A stretch of 64,000 nucleotides of DNA from Clostridium weizhouense (lineage in GTDB: Bacteria; Bacillota; Clostridia; Clostridiales; Clostridiaceae), in NCBI RefSeq assembly GCF_019431045.1, contig NZ_JAHXPT010000016.1, positions 1-64,000 of the forward strand. The letters are read 5' to 3'. Below the pieces are notes generated by a model. The model worked only from the letters and a program-made list of their open reading frames with translations, made no database searches and was not told where the DNA came from. Shown piece after piece: positions 17,196 through 27,079 of this stretch. Numbering within the stretch: position 1 is the stretch's first letter; every line of letters begins with the position of its first letter. Made by a program: the position numbers and the translations under genes.

Positions 17196-17888
17196 ATGGA
17201 AATTTTAAGAGTAGATAATTTAACAAAAATTTATGGTGAAGGTGATAATAAGGTTGAAGCTTTAAAAAATATAAATCTTTCTATAAATAAGGGAGAGTTT
17301 GTTGCTATCATAGGAGCATCAGGATCCGGAAAAAGCACTTTGCTTCATTTGCTAGGTGGTTTAGATAGACCAACATCAGGAAAAGTGATAATTGATGAAA
17401 AAAGTATTTTTGATTATAAGGATGAGGAGCTATCTATATTTAGAAGAAGAAAAGTGGGATTTATTTTTCAGTTTTTCAATTTAATTCCTATTCTTGATGT
17501 GGAGGAAAATATTGAGTTACCTGTTATTTTAGATAATGAAAAAGTTGATAAGGACTATCTAGATGAGATTATAAAAATACTTAATTTGCAAGATAGAAGA
17601 ACTCATCTACCATCAGAATTATCAGGAGGGCAGCAACAGAGAGTATCGATAGGTCGTGCACTTATTAATAAGCCAAGCATTATATTAGCAGATGAACCTA
17701 CAGGAAATCTTGATTCAAAAAATACAAGAGAGGTTATTGAGTTACTTAAATTTACTGCTCGTAAGTTTAATCAAACTCTTATATTAATTACTCATGATAC
17801 TAATATAGCCTCTATGGCTGACCGTGTAATTACAATAGAAGATGGAACAATAATAGAAGATAGAAGTTTAAGTAGCAATAAAGGATAA
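17196..17888 (+). CDS. ABC transporter ATP-binding protein (MacB/BceA type)
   Basis: 230 residues with every ABC motif: Walker A GASGSGKST (about 41-49), Q-loop FIFQFFNLIP, signature LSGGQQQRV, Walker B IILADEPTGNLD, and the H-loop in LITHD. The short form and TGNLD sequence are typical of the MacB/LolD/BceA subgroup, which pairs with FtsX-like permeases, as here with the next gene 14 bases on. Such pairs power antimicrobial peptide sensing and resistance or lipoprotein handling. Confidence 0.93.
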   Translation: MEILRVDNLTKIYGEGDNKVEALKNINLSINKGEFVAIIGASGSGKSTLLHLLGGLDRPTSGKVIIDEKSIFDYKDEELSIFRRRKVGFIFQFFNLIPILDVEENIELPVILDNEKVDKDYLDEIIKILNLQDRRTHLPSELSGGQQQRVSIGRALINKPSIILADEPTGNLDSKNTREVIELLKFTARKFNQTLILITHDTNIASMADRVITIEDGTIIEDRSLSSNKG

Positions 17889-17902
17889 GGGGGAGAGGTG
17901 TT

Positions 17903-20344
17903 TTGATAGATAATTATAAAATTATGAGTACACGATATCTAAAGCAGAATAAGAAACGTACTATTTTAACTCTTATAGGTATTATTTTATCACTGTCTCT
18001 TATTGCTACTATTGGACTATTTGTTAAAAGTGGTGAAATATCTCAAGTTGAGAATGTTAAATATGAGATGGGATATTCATTTCATTTATCATATAAAACA
18101 TATACAGATGAGATTTTATCAAAGATAGATAATAACCCTAATGTTGAACGTTTTGGTATAATGAGTTTAGGTGAGCGTGTGCCGTATAATAGTATTTTAA
18201 TAGAAGAATATTTTATGAATAAAGGTGCTACTGAATTCTTTAAATATAGTATTAAAGAGGGGAGTATGCCACAAAATAATAGTGAAATTTGTATAGATGA
18301 ATGGGGAAAGGATCACATTAAAGAGGGGTTGAAAATTGGAGATACTTTAGATGTTAAAGGAAATCAATATAAAATAGTAGGCTTTCTGAAAAATGATGAG
18401 TACTATCAACGTGAAAAAATTTGTAGATTAATAACCTTTAGTGCTTCACCAAAAAATGGACAATTAATGGTAGAGATAAGCCCTAAGGCTGATTTTGAAG
18501 GAACTTTAAAAAATCTTTCTAATTTAACAAATAAGGAAAATTTAATAAGTAATGAGCCTCTTATTAGAATAAATAAATTAGGCTCAAATAAGAATTTGAT
18601 TGTAGCAGCAGGTATTGCAATTACTATTGTACTTTGCGCAACAATAATTGTTATATATAATTCTTTTCAAATTAATGTTGCAGAAAGGGTAAAACAATTT
18701 GGACTTCTTAGAAGTATAGGGGCTACCAAAAAACAAATCAAGAACATTGTTTTTAGAGAAGCTACAGTTCTCCTTTTTATTGCAATACCAATAGGTCTTG
18801 TTATAAGTATTGGTGCTATATATAGCATAAACTTTATCTTTAAATTACTTTTAAAAGAAAGTAGCCCAATTTCATTAGTAACTATTGATATGGGAGTATT
18901 AATAATAAGTAGTATAATTACAATTCTTGCAGTTTATATATCAAGTTTAATACCTGCCCATTTTGTGGGTAATATTTCTCCTTTAGTGGCTGTAAGCAGT
19001 CGTGTAATTATAAAAAAAGAAGTCATTAAAAGACGAAAATATCCATTACTTAAGAGAATATTTAATTATAAGATGTTAATGGCAATAAAAAATATAAGGC
19101 GTAATCCATCTAGGTGTCAAACAATGATTTTATCAATTGTTGTAAGTTCTGTTTTATTTATTACTTTTACTTCACTTATGAATCAGGTATTTACAATTAA
19201 AAGTCCAAGTGAAAGTTATAAAATTCTTGATTTAGATGTTGTAAAATCATCAGATGATAGGGATATACAATTAAATAGTAATGAACTGACATTTGATAAT
19301 TTGTCAAAAGAAATCCAACGTTTAAGCAATGTAGAGAAAACCTATATTAAGTATAAGGATGTAAATACTTATATAGATATACCTTTAGAGAAAAGAATTA
19401 AGGAAGCGGGAAATATTTTTCAAAAACAAAAAGTTGGAGATGAATATAAGAAGGTTTTAGATACAAAGGTTAAGTCATATGATGAAGAAGCATTGCAAAA
19501 AATTAACCAATATATATTAAGTGGAGAGATAGATATTAGTAGATTAAATTCTGAAAATGGAATAATTCTTGTAGACAATGGTAAAGCAAGAGATTATAAT
19601 ACGAATAAACTCTACATTGGAAAGCTTACTAACTATAAGGTTAATGATGAAATTGTTATTTTTAAAGATAATAAAGAATTTAAATTTAAAATACTGGGTA
19701 TTATTAAAGATGATATTTTTGAACGAGATGATTCTCCAAATGTTTTAGAACTTATTACATCAAAACAGATAGCTGAAAATATTTTAGCTGAATCACCAGA
19801 GGTTCAAAATTTAAGTGTTTCCTTAAAGGATAAGTCTTTAAATTTAAAAACAACTACAGAAATAAATAATATTTTAAATAATAATTCTTCTTACAGTGTA
19901 ATTAATTATGTGGATATTAATGATACTCAAAAAAACTCTATGATTATGATTCAAGTACTTGTATATGGATTTATATCTGTAATTGCATTAATAAGTAGTA
20001 TAAATATTATTAATACAATTACAATGAATATAACTTTAAGACGAAAAGAAATTGCAATGTTAAAATCAATAGGCATGTCACAAAAAGATTTAAAAACAAT
20101 GATTAGATATGAAGGAATGTTTTATGGGATTTTTGGTGGAGTCATAGGATCAGTTATTGGGTGTGCTTTATCCTATAGTATATTTAATGTTTTATCAGAT
20201 GTTGTTTCAATGCAGTGGAAGATGCCTTTAGGTTTAAGCATAATAACTATTTTAGTAGCTATGGCAATAAGTTATTTATCTACATTAATTCCTATGAGAA
20301 AAATTGAAAAATATAATGTAATTGAAGCAATTAAAGAAGAATAA
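17903..20344 (+). CDS. FtsX-like ABC transporter permease
   Basis: 813 residues with one N-terminal helix (about 20-40), a large outside domain, three helices around residues 235-350, a second long outside domain and three more helices near the C-terminus (from about 690). Two FtsX repeats each show the pattern RxxFGLLRSIGATKKQI and RRKEIAMLKSIGMSQKDL. A TTG start is used behind GGGGGAGAGG; the next ATG (17924) lacks a ribosome site. It is larger than BceB proteins, with two extracellular domains. Partner of the ATPase upstream. Confidence 0.9.
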   Translation: MIDNYKIMSTRYLKQNKKRTILTLIGIILSLSLIATIGLFVKSGEISQVENVKYEMGYSFHLSYKTYTDEILSKIDNNPNVERFGIMSLGERVPYNSILIEEYFMNKGATEFFKYSIKEGSMPQNNSEICIDEWGKDHIKEGLKIGDTLDVKGNQYKIVGFLKNDEYYQREKICRLITFSASPKNGQLMVEISPKADFEGTLKNLSNLTNKENLISNEPLIRINKLGSNKNLIVAAGIAITIVLCATIIVIYNSFQINVAERVKQFGLLRSIGATKKQIKNIVFREATVLLFIAIPIGLVISIGAIYSINFIFKLLLKESSPISLVTIDMGVLIISSIITILAVYISSLIPAHFVGNISPLVAVSSRVIIKKEVIKRRKYPLLKRIFNYKMLMAIKNIRRNPSRCQTMILSIVVSSVLFITFTSLMNQVFTIKSPSESYKILDLDVVKSSDDRDIQLNSNELTFDNLSKEIQRLSNVEKTYIKYKDVNTYIDIPLEKRIKEAGNIFQKQKVGDEYKKVLDTKVKSYDEEALQKINQYILSGEIDISRLNSENGIILVDNGKARDYNTNKLYIGKLTNYKVNDEIVIFKDNKEFKFKILGIIKDDIFERDDSPNVLELITSKQIAENILAESPEVQNLSVSLKDKSLNLKTTTEINNILNNNSSYSVINYVDINDTQKNSMIMIQVLVYGFISVIALISSINIINTITMNITLRRKEIAMLKSIGMSQKDLKTMIRYEGMFYGIFGGVIGSVIGCALSYSIFNVLSDVVSMQWKMPLGLSIITILVAMAISYLSTLIPMRKIEKYNVIEAIKEE

Positions 20345-20366
20345 TAAATAAAGGTGGGGTTCTAAT

Positions 20367-21056
20367 ATGATAAAAATACTATTGGTAGAAGATGATTCAG
20401 CGTTAGGATATGCGTTAGAATTTTCATTGTTGGATGAAGGTTATGAAGTAGTAAAGGTTACTTCACAGAATGAGGCTGAAGAAGTTTTTAATAATAGTTT
20501 CAACTTAATTTTATTAGATGTGAACCTACCAGATGGAAGTGGATATGATTTTTGTAAATTTGTAAGGCTAAAATCTAAAGTGCCGATAATATTTCTTACT
20601 GCACTAGATGATGAAGTAAATATTGTCATGGGTTTAGAAATAGGAGGAAACGACTATTTAACTAAGCCCTTTGGCTTTAGGGAATTGCAAGCAAGAATAA
20701 AGGTTCAACTGCGTTCAATGCAAGAAGAACGAGCTAATGAAAAAGTTATAAGTGAAGATATTGTTGTTAACATAGTAAAAACTCAAGCTTTTAAGAATAA
20801 TGAAATTTTAAATTTAACTGCATTAGAATATAAATTACTAATATTATTTATGAATAACCCATTAAAAACAATGAAACGAGATGATATTTTAGTAAGTATA
20901 TCTAAAGAACAAGAAGCTTTTTTTGATGAAAATACTTTATCTGTATATATAAAACGTCTAAGAGAAAAAATTGAGGATGATCCTAAAAATCCTAGATATA
21001 TTTTAACTCAGCGTGGTCTTGGTTATAGATGGAATATTGAAGTAAAAACTCAATGA
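20367..21056 (+). CDS. OmpR-family response regulator
   Basis: 229 residues: a receiver domain with E8/D9/D10 and phospho-acceptor D51 (LILLDVNLPDG), Lys in LTKPFGFREL, and a C-terminal winged helix ending in ILTQRGLGYRWNIE. AAGGTGGGG precedes the ATG. It lies between the permease and its kinase in the same direction and probably controls the operon in response to the peptide or drug handled by the transporter. Confidence 0.93.
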   Translation: MIKILLVEDDSALGYALEFSLLDEGYEVVKVTSQNEAEEVFNNSFNLILLDVNLPDGSGYDFCKFVRLKSKVPIIFLTALDDEVNIVMGLEIGGNDYLTKPFGFRELQARIKVQLRSMQEERANEKVISEDIVVNIVKTQAFKNNEILNLTALEYKLLILFMNNPLKTMKRDDILVSISKEQEAFFDENTLSVYIKRLREKIEDDPKNPRYILTQRGLGYRWNIEVKTQ

Positions 21057-21077
21057 TAGGATTAGGAGTGGATTATA

Positions 21078-22304
21078 ATGAGATCAGTTTTTATTAATTC
21101 AGAAATAAAAAAAAGCACTCTTGTTTTAACTATAATGCTTACTATATTTATAGCTATTCAAGGAGTGATATATTTTAGTTACACAAATAATACAAAACAG
21201 ATATATATTGATGTTGTTGGCAGTGTTATTGCTAAAGCTGTAGAACTAGAACCTAATATGGAAAAAGATTTGATTCCATTAGTTAGTAAGAAGATTACAG
21301 TAGAAGAAAAATTAAAGGGAGCTGAATTATTAAGAAAATATGGAATAACCAGTAAATTAAACAGAGATTTATTCCCTAATTATACTCAGAATTTTGGAAT
21401 AATATTTAGTAGTGTTTTTTTTGCAATAATCTTATTAGTTTTTAATTATTTGCAATTTAGTTATTTTTTTAATAAGATAAGAAAGTTAACTTTGGCAGCA
21501 AATAAAATATTGGATAAAGAATATAGCATTTTAATTAATGAAGATACTGAAGGAGATTTTGCAAAACTATCCATAGCTTTTAATAAGGTACGTAGTATTA
21601 TAAGAAATAATATTAATACTATTGAAAAGGAAAAAATATATCTGGTAGAAGTTCTTCAAAATATTTCACATCAATTAAAAACTAGACTTTCAACAATGTT
21701 ACTTTATAACGATATATTATTAAATAGGAAGTTAACGGAAGAACAAAGACAAAATTTTATTGAGGACAATGGAAAACAACTTAGTAAGATGAATGAGATA
21801 ATACATAGTATATTGAAATTAGCTAAGTTAGATGCAAGTGCTATTGAATTTTATAAAAAGGAACATAACTTAAATAAAACAATAGAAGAAGTTGTTTTCA
21901 CATTAAAATCTTTTGCTGCTGAAAAAGAGCTTGAGATAAATTTAATAAATAATGATTCTATAGATTTTCTTCATGATAAGCTTTGGATTCAGGAAGCTAT
22001 CACAAATATAGTTAAAAATGCTATTGATCATACTAAGCCTAAAGGAATTATAGATATAAGTTTAATTAATAATCCTGCTTATTATAGGATTATTATTAAA
22101 GATACTGGAGAAGGTATTGAACAAGAAGAAATTGTGAATATTTTTAAACGTTTTCATAAGATAAAGCATTCTAACAAAAGTGATTCTGTTGGAATAGGAT
22201 TAGCAATTTCCAAGAGTATTATTGAAGGTCATAATGGTTATATTGATGTAAAAAGTGAAAAAGGGATAGGCACAAGTTTCAATATAACATTTATGAAATA
22301 TTAG
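21078..22304 (+). CDS. Membrane sensor histidine kinase, partner of the OmpR regulator
   Basis: 408 residues with two membrane helices (about 14-36 and 106-128) enclosing a roughly 70-residue outside loop, a HAMP-like linker, HisKA with H198 (NISHQLKTRLS) and HATPase with N-box NIVKNAIDHT, DTGEGI and GIGLAIS. The Arg in LKTRL replaces the usual Pro after the H-box Thr. The gene follows its regulator by 21 bases. With the ABC pair it makes a complete sensing and export module. Confidence 0.92.
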   Translation: MRSVFINSEIKKSTLVLTIMLTIFIAIQGVIYFSYTNNTKQIYIDVVGSVIAKAVELEPNMEKDLIPLVSKKITVEEKLKGAELLRKYGITSKLNRDLFPNYTQNFGIIFSSVFFAIILLVFNYLQFSYFFNKIRKLTLAANKILDKEYSILINEDTEGDFAKLSIAFNKVRSIIRNNINTIEKEKIYLVEVLQNISHQLKTRLSTMLLYNDILLNRKLTEEQRQNFIEDNGKQLSKMNEIIHSILKLAKLDASAIEFYKKEHNLNKTIEEVVFTLKSFAAEKELEINLINNDSIDFLHDKLWIQEAITNIVKNAIDHTKPKGIIDISLINNPAYYRIIIKDTGEGIEQEEIVNIFKRFHKIKHSNKSDSVGIGLAISKSIIEGHNGYIDVKSEKGIGTSFNITFMKY

Positions 22305-22619
22305 TTTATAAGTAAAATCTCAAGTTACATCCTTAAAAATATAGAGGACTAAGGTGAAGTTATGTATGAAAATATATTTAAACTAATAAAAATAAGAGAT
22401 TTATAAATAAAGAATAGAGTAGTTTTTTGCACCAACTTTAATAGTATATGATGCAAATGTGATTTTTAGCAAGATTGTTAATATAGAAAAAGGAAATAGA
22501 GGATTTATAATGCTTGGTGATGTTTCGTGATAGTAGATAAAATTATCTACTATCACATTATTTTGCTAGTTTAATTAAAGCATAACCTATTTTAATATAT
22601 ATAACTTATTATGTAATTA
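22305..22619. terminator. Intergenic region between convergent genes with bidirectional terminator
   Basis: A 14-bp stem at 22527-22540/22543-22556 (GTGATAGTAGATAA and complement) flanked by T- and A-rich DNA serves both convergent genes. Upstream, a 14-codon ATG frame (from 22362) with a weak ribosome site is probably a gene relic; nothing else is seen. Confidence 0.7.
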
Positions 22620-25505
22620 TTAATTCCATAAACCATTTTGATCTATATAATATCCATTTATCCTAGTATTTACTGCTAGTGAACCATTTGGATTTAAGTA
22701 GTACCAATTTCCATTATAATCCTTAAGCCATCCAGTTTTCATTGAACCATCTGAATTTAAATAATACCACTTACCATTAGCATCGTTAAACCATCCAGTA
22801 TCCATATTACCATTATTTGATAGGTGATACCATTTATTATTATCTTGTATCCAACCTTTTTGCATTATACCTTTATTATTCATATGATACCATTTATTAT
22901 CTGATGTTTTAATCCAGCCTGTTACTGCATGTCCATTTTCAATATATAGCCAATTATTATTTATGTTATTCCAATTGTTATTTGTTAAAGATTGCATTTC
23001 TGTATTTGATAATATGTATTTGTCTTGGTTTTTAAGTTGTACTTCAATTGAATTTTCTTGAGTATTGTTTATTAGAACTAATTTATTTGTTATAGTATCT
23101 AATTTATAAAGATACTTATCTTTACTATTTAGTTTGCTTGTATCTATATTAAGTGGAGCAGCATTAATAGTATCTTCACAAGTAATATAAATAAATTTGT
23201 TGTTATCTGATTTTAAATTTGCTATAGTTCCTTTTAAACCTTCGCTATTAACTTGATAAATTTCATCTAAAGAGACTTCTTTATTGGTATTACTAATATT
23301 ATTGATTTCGATTAATGTTTTTGCTACATTTTTTACTGCATTTACTATATTTAAATTTGATGAATCATTAATATTAATTTTAGTGGTATTATAAATATTA
23401 TTTTGAGTTTTTATATCTAGTTTGTTTTCAGATGAGTCGCTACTACTAGAACCACCGCTTGAACTTCCACCTGATGAAGTATTAGTATTTGGTTTTATAG
23501 GATTTATTATCTCTGGAGTTTTTTCTTTTAAATTACTTAAGGCTGTTTGTAAATTAGCTAGTGCATTATCAACATCAGATTGAGTTATATCATCTCTATT
23601 TAATATGTATTTAGCTTGATTTAACGAATTTAAGAATAAACGCCAAGTTTCATCAGTATAAGTGCCTTTTAACTTATATTTATTATTGCTATATAGTGCT
23701 TGTAAGTTAGATTTATTAGCTTTTATTAGATTATGAGTCTTTTCTTTTAAATTATTTATGGATGTTTGTAAATTAGCTAGTGTATTATCAACCTCATCTT
23801 GAGTTATATTATCTCTATTTAATATGTTTTTAGCTTGATTTAATGAATTTATAAATACATACCAAGTTTCATCAGTATAATTGCCTTTTAACTTATATTT
23901 ATTGTTATTATATAGTGTTTGTAAATTAGATTTATTAAGTTTTATTGTATCTTCAGGTTTTTCATCTGAATTATTTGTTTCTAGATCTATATCATCCTCT
24001 TCAATGCTACTTAATTCATACTTTTTAGTTGAATATCTAAGATTATAACCAGATTGGCTTTGGCCAAATGTAAGATTTAGTTTATTATCTTTTATGTAAA
24101 ATTGTACTGAATATGATCCGCTTGTAAAATTAAACTCATCACGTAAATTTTTAAAAGTTTCTATTTGACCATTATTTATATTAATTTTTTTAATCTCAAG
24201 TCCAGATAAATAATATATATCTTTATTGTGAGCATTTAAATTTAACATATTAGTATTTTCAGTTATATTCTGTTTAACTAAAGTTTTATGATCACCATTT
24301 AAATCACATTTCCATAAGTCAGTTCCAGATAAATAGTATAATTTATCTTTAATTCTTACAGAACTTTTTTCACTAACGCTACTTCCATTTACTGTTCTAA
24401 ATAAATTATCGAAGATTGTATCAGTGCAATTTCCAGGGATTATAGATGTCCATGGATGTATTTTATGCATTACACTATCGGAACAATTAAAATTTTTATA
24501 CATAATTTTATTAGTTTCTGGAGTAGGATCATCCCATGTTAAATCAGTTTGATAGTAATTTCCATCTATATTTACATAATTCCAAGCATGACTATCATTT
24601 GTGACTATTCCTGCTTCAATACCATACTCATTTAATAAAAGCATATTAGCTTTTGAATATCCATCACAAACAGCCACTTGATTAACAAGTGCTCCATATG
24701 ATGTATGTGAAATATTTGGGATTGTTCCTCTATCATAATTATCTTTATCATAAGTACAATTTTGTGTAATATAGTCATGAATAGCGTATTCTATTTCTAA
24801 GTCTGTTGAGCAACTATTTAAATATTTTTGTTTAATAGTATTTATTCTATTATTTAGTTGATCTCTCATTTGATCTATAACATCATTACTATATTCATAA
24901 GTGATTTTTATATCACATGAATTTAATTTTCTAGAAGATGGATTATATGTACAGTTATCAAACTTTACAAAGGTTGGACTAGAATAGAAAAATTGTGGAT
25001 TTTCATACATTACATCAAAGTATAAATCCAAAATTTTATTTGAATTGTTTTGTATATCATCTAGATCAACAAGCGTTTTTATGTCAATATTCGTTTCATA
25101 ATTTTCAAGTCCATTTTTAATTCTTTCTTTAATTTCTTCTTTATTAGTTTCAAAAAGACTAAAGCTAGAATATCTCTTTACACGTCTGCTATTTTGAGGT
25201 ATTTTAGATTTTAAATATTCATCTAAAGTTCGTTCACTATGTTTAATTGTTATAACGTCTTCTTCATTTTTTTCATCTGTTTCATCTATTTTATTATTCT
25301 CTGTTTCGTCAATAAAAACTGCCGCACCAGTGGTAACTTTAACTTGATTTAATTCTAGAGAATTTTCCTTTGACGAATCAATACAATTATTATTATTAAT
25401 TGTATTATTAGTTTTTTCATCTTTAGCATAAGCACATGTAGTAGTAATGCTTGTAGTAATTGTTATTGCTATTAAGCTTGAAATAAGTTGATTTCTTTTC
25501 TTCAT
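22620..25505 (-). CDS. Secreted transglutaminase-like protein with FIVAR and cell-wall-binding repeats
   Basis: 961 residues. A signal peptide (1 to about 28, ending TCAYAKD) is followed by a transglutaminase-core domain (about 195-345) with catalytic Cys in VAVCDGYSKA, His in SHAWNYV and Asp in TDLTWDD. Next is a region of KLYYLSGTDLW/IYYLSGLE type, two near-identical FIVAR repeats (KSNLQxLYxNNKYKLKG ... TLANLQT), and a Ser/Gly-rich linker. The C-terminus has about five choline/cell-wall-binding repeats of the W.KWYH.N..G.M..GW type. AAGGGG precedes the ATG. A wall-attached, substrate-unknown cysteine enzyme is likely; cross-linking activity is unproven. Confidence 0.85.
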   Translation of the reverse strand: MKKRNQLISSLIAITITTSITTTCAYAKDEKTNNTINNNNCIDSSKENSLELNQVKVTTGAAVFIDETENNKIDETDEKNEEDVITIKHSERTLDEYLKSKIPQNSRRVKRYSSFSLFETNKEEIKERIKNGLENYETNIDIKTLVDLDDIQNNSNKILDLYFDVMYENPQFFYSSPTFVKFDNCTYNPSSRKLNSCDIKITYEYSNDVIDQMRDQLNNRINTIKQKYLNSCSTDLEIEYAIHDYITQNCTYDKDNYDRGTIPNISHTSYGALVNQVAVCDGYSKANMLLLNEYGIEAGIVTNDSHAWNYVNIDGNYYQTDLTWDDPTPETNKIMYKNFNCSDSVMHKIHPWTSIIPGNCTDTIFDNLFRTVNGSSVSEKSSVRIKDKLYYLSGTDLWKCDLNGDHKTLVKQNITENTNMLNLNAHNKDIYYLSGLEIKKININNGQIETFKNLRDEFNFTSGSYSVQFYIKDNKLNLTFGQSQSGYNLRYSTKKYELSSIEEDDIDLETNNSDEKPEDTIKLNKSNLQTLYNNNKYKLKGNYTDETWYVFINSLNQAKNILNRDNITQDEVDNTLANLQTSINNLKEKTHNLIKANKSNLQALYSNNKYKLKGTYTDETWRLFLNSLNQAKYILNRDDITQSDVDNALANLQTALSNLKEKTPEIINPIKPNTNTSSGGSSSGGSSSSDSSENKLDIKTQNNIYNTTKININDSSNLNIVNAVKNVAKTLIEINNISNTNKEVSLDEIYQVNSEGLKGTIANLKSDNNKFIYITCEDTINAAPLNIDTSKLNSKDKYLYKLDTITNKLVLINNTQENSIEVQLKNQDKYILSNTEMQSLTNNNWNNINNNWLYIENGHAVTGWIKTSDNKWYHMNNKGIMQKGWIQDNNKWYHLSNNGNMDTGWFNDANGKWYYLNSDGSMKTGWLKDYNGNWYYLNPNGSLAVNTRINGYYIDQNGLWN

Positions 25506-26058
25506 TTAATATATTTCCCCTTTATATTTGAGTTTTTCTATAATAATACATTTTTGGTTTTCAATATATTTATCGGAAAAGTTAAGTAATTCTTTATAAA
25601 TAAATCTATATTATGTAGTATAAAAAGCCATTATTGAAGCAAATTCCTCTGACAAAGAGATTTATAATGTTGAGAATAAAAAAACTGTGAATTTTGATTA
25701 TGATAATACATGTGAAAGTAAAATAGAATGTATTTTTATGTAGGGGAACAATAATAGGTCTAGATTTATTATTTTTGATATTTATAGAATTAAGAATAGG
25801 TTTATTTATTTAAACTTATACATAGATAGATTTATAATTTACTTATGTTATAATTATAGTAAAAAAATTACGCTATGTTTTAACTTAATAAGTTTTATCC
25901 TAGAGTTAGTATCTGTAATTTCATAATAGCAGCACGCTCCTGGATAATAATTTCTAACCATTAGTTGAAAGCAAGTTTCATTGAAACTAAGAAAGTTTGT
26001 TTATACTAAAAATATCAACACTGTTTTAAAACATAGACTAAAATTAAAGGTGATTAAT
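25506..26058. other. Intergenic region upstream of the toxin-antitoxin pair
   Basis: Carries the divergent upstream regions. About 25875-25980 is less AT-rich than its surroundings. It can fold TTATCCTAGAG with CTCCTGGATAA (with a central mismatch) and ends in the short palindrome GTTTCATTGAAAC. It does not match a riboswitch class I know, and no second copy is present, so it is not a CRISPR array. Confidence 0.3.
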
Positions 26059-26355
26059 TTGAATTTAGATAAAAATATATTAGAAGAAATAATAAATATA
26101 AGTAAAAAATATGATTATATAGAAAAGGTAGTTCTTTTTGGCTCAAGAGCTAGAGGAGATAATAAATTAAAAAGTGATATAGATTTAGCTATATATTCAG
26201 ATAATGATTTAGGAGAGTATATAGAGGATATTGAATTAAATACTAGAACTTTATTAGAATTTGATTTTTCTGATATGAAAAATATAAAGGATGAATTTTT
26301 CAAAGAACAGATTAATAAGGATGGTGTGATTATATATGAGAAACATAGATTTTAA
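26059..26355 (+). CDS. mntA: MntA-type nucleotidyltransferase antitoxin
   Basis: 98 residues from a TTG start behind AAGGTGA (26047-26053); an earlier in-frame TTG at 25981 has no ribosome site. The minimal nucleotidyltransferase signature is exact: GS at 28-29, ten residues, then DID at 40-42 (GSRARGDNKLKSDIDLA). In type VII toxin-antitoxin systems MntA AMPylates a Tyr of the HEPN toxin and silences it. The partner gene overlaps its end by 20 bases. Homologous to HI0073. Confidence 0.88.
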   Translation: MNLDKNILEEIINISKKYDYIEKVVLFGSRARGDNKLKSDIDLAIYSDNDLGEYIEDIELNTRTLLEFDFSDMKNIKDEFFKEQINKDGVIIYEKHRF

Positions 26356-26731
26356 ATATATGAATTTAAAAAAAGCTTATGATAGATTAATAGAAGTATG
26401 TAAATTATATGATGGTGAAAATGAAATCATAAGGGACAGTTTAATACAAAGATTTGAATTTACTTATGAGTTAACACATAAAGCATTAAAAGAATTTTTA
26501 ATATATTCAGGAGTTACATTAGAAAATTCATTTCCAAGAACTATTTATAAAAAAGCATATGTTAATAATTTAATTTCAGATGATCAAGTATGGATTAATT
26601 TATTAGAAGATAGAAATAAAACATCTCATATTTATAATGAAGAATTAGTAAGTGATATAGCGAATAGAATAGTTAGTAGATATGTTGAAGCTATTGGTGA
26701 ATTAGTAAGCAATTTAGGAAAAATGATATAA
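26336..26731 (+). CDS. hepT: HepT-type HEPN toxin (HI0074 family)
   Basis: 131 residues, all helical, of the nucleotidyltransferase-substrate-binding family. The HEPN ribonuclease motif R-x4-H-x-Y is intact: R93, H98 and Y100 in EDRNKTSHIYNEE. In characterised systems the Tyr is the AMPylation target of MntA. The ATG lies within the mntA end, so translation is coupled. The pair is likely a working toxin-antitoxin or defence unit, upstream of an intron-interrupted Schlafen-type gene. Confidence 0.88.
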   Translation: MRNIDFKYMNLKKAYDRLIEVCKLYDGENEIIRDSLIQRFEFTYELTHKALKEFLIYSGVTLENSFPRTIYKKAYVNNLISDDQVWINLLEDRNKTSHIYNEELVSDIANRIVSRYVEAIGELVSNLGKMI

Positions 26732-26781
26732 CTTTGATAAAGGTGCCTTATTAGGATTCTAATATTTATGTGGAGGATTTT

Positions 26782-27079
26782 ATGGATAAAAGAAAACTTA
26801 TGTCATTGTTAAAGAAAGAAGAAGGAATAAAATTAGATTATAAATTAAAACTTGATTTTGTTACTGACAGTGGAAAGAAAGAATTATCAAAGGATATATG
26901 TGCAATTGCTAATACTGGATATGGGCGTGGATATATTATAGTTGGAATACAGGATAAGACAAAGAAGATAATAGGTATTAAAAAGGATGATTTGTTTAAA
27001 GAAGAACAGATTCAGCAGATTATAACTTCAAGATGTGAGCCACCTATACCTTTAAAGGTTGATTTTGTTTATATAGATA
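26782..27079 (+). CDS. Schlafen AlbA_2 (DNA-binding/ATP-binding) protein, 5' exon
   Basis: ATG behind GGAGGATTTT. The 99 complete codons read KEEGIKLDYKLKLDF...KELSKDICAIANTGYGRGYIIVGI, the AlbA_2 (Slfn) domain of putative transcriptional regulators. The frame is broken after base 27079 by a group II intron. Joining 27079 to 29736 restores one uninterrupted frame of 382 residues that continues the domain (NKRIGVITIYDVGQKPYQI...FYIRRGSTT). If the intron splices, the protein is intact; if not, only a truncated product ending in SATCC is made. Confidence 0.82.

Noticed and set aside
22362-22406. 14-codon ORF after the histidine kinase
   Set aside because: Too short and without recognisable content.
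25870-25990. Possible CRISPR repeat or riboswitch (less AT-rich stretch with GTTTCATTGAAAC)
   Set aside because: Only one copy exists and the fold does not match a riboswitch class known to me.
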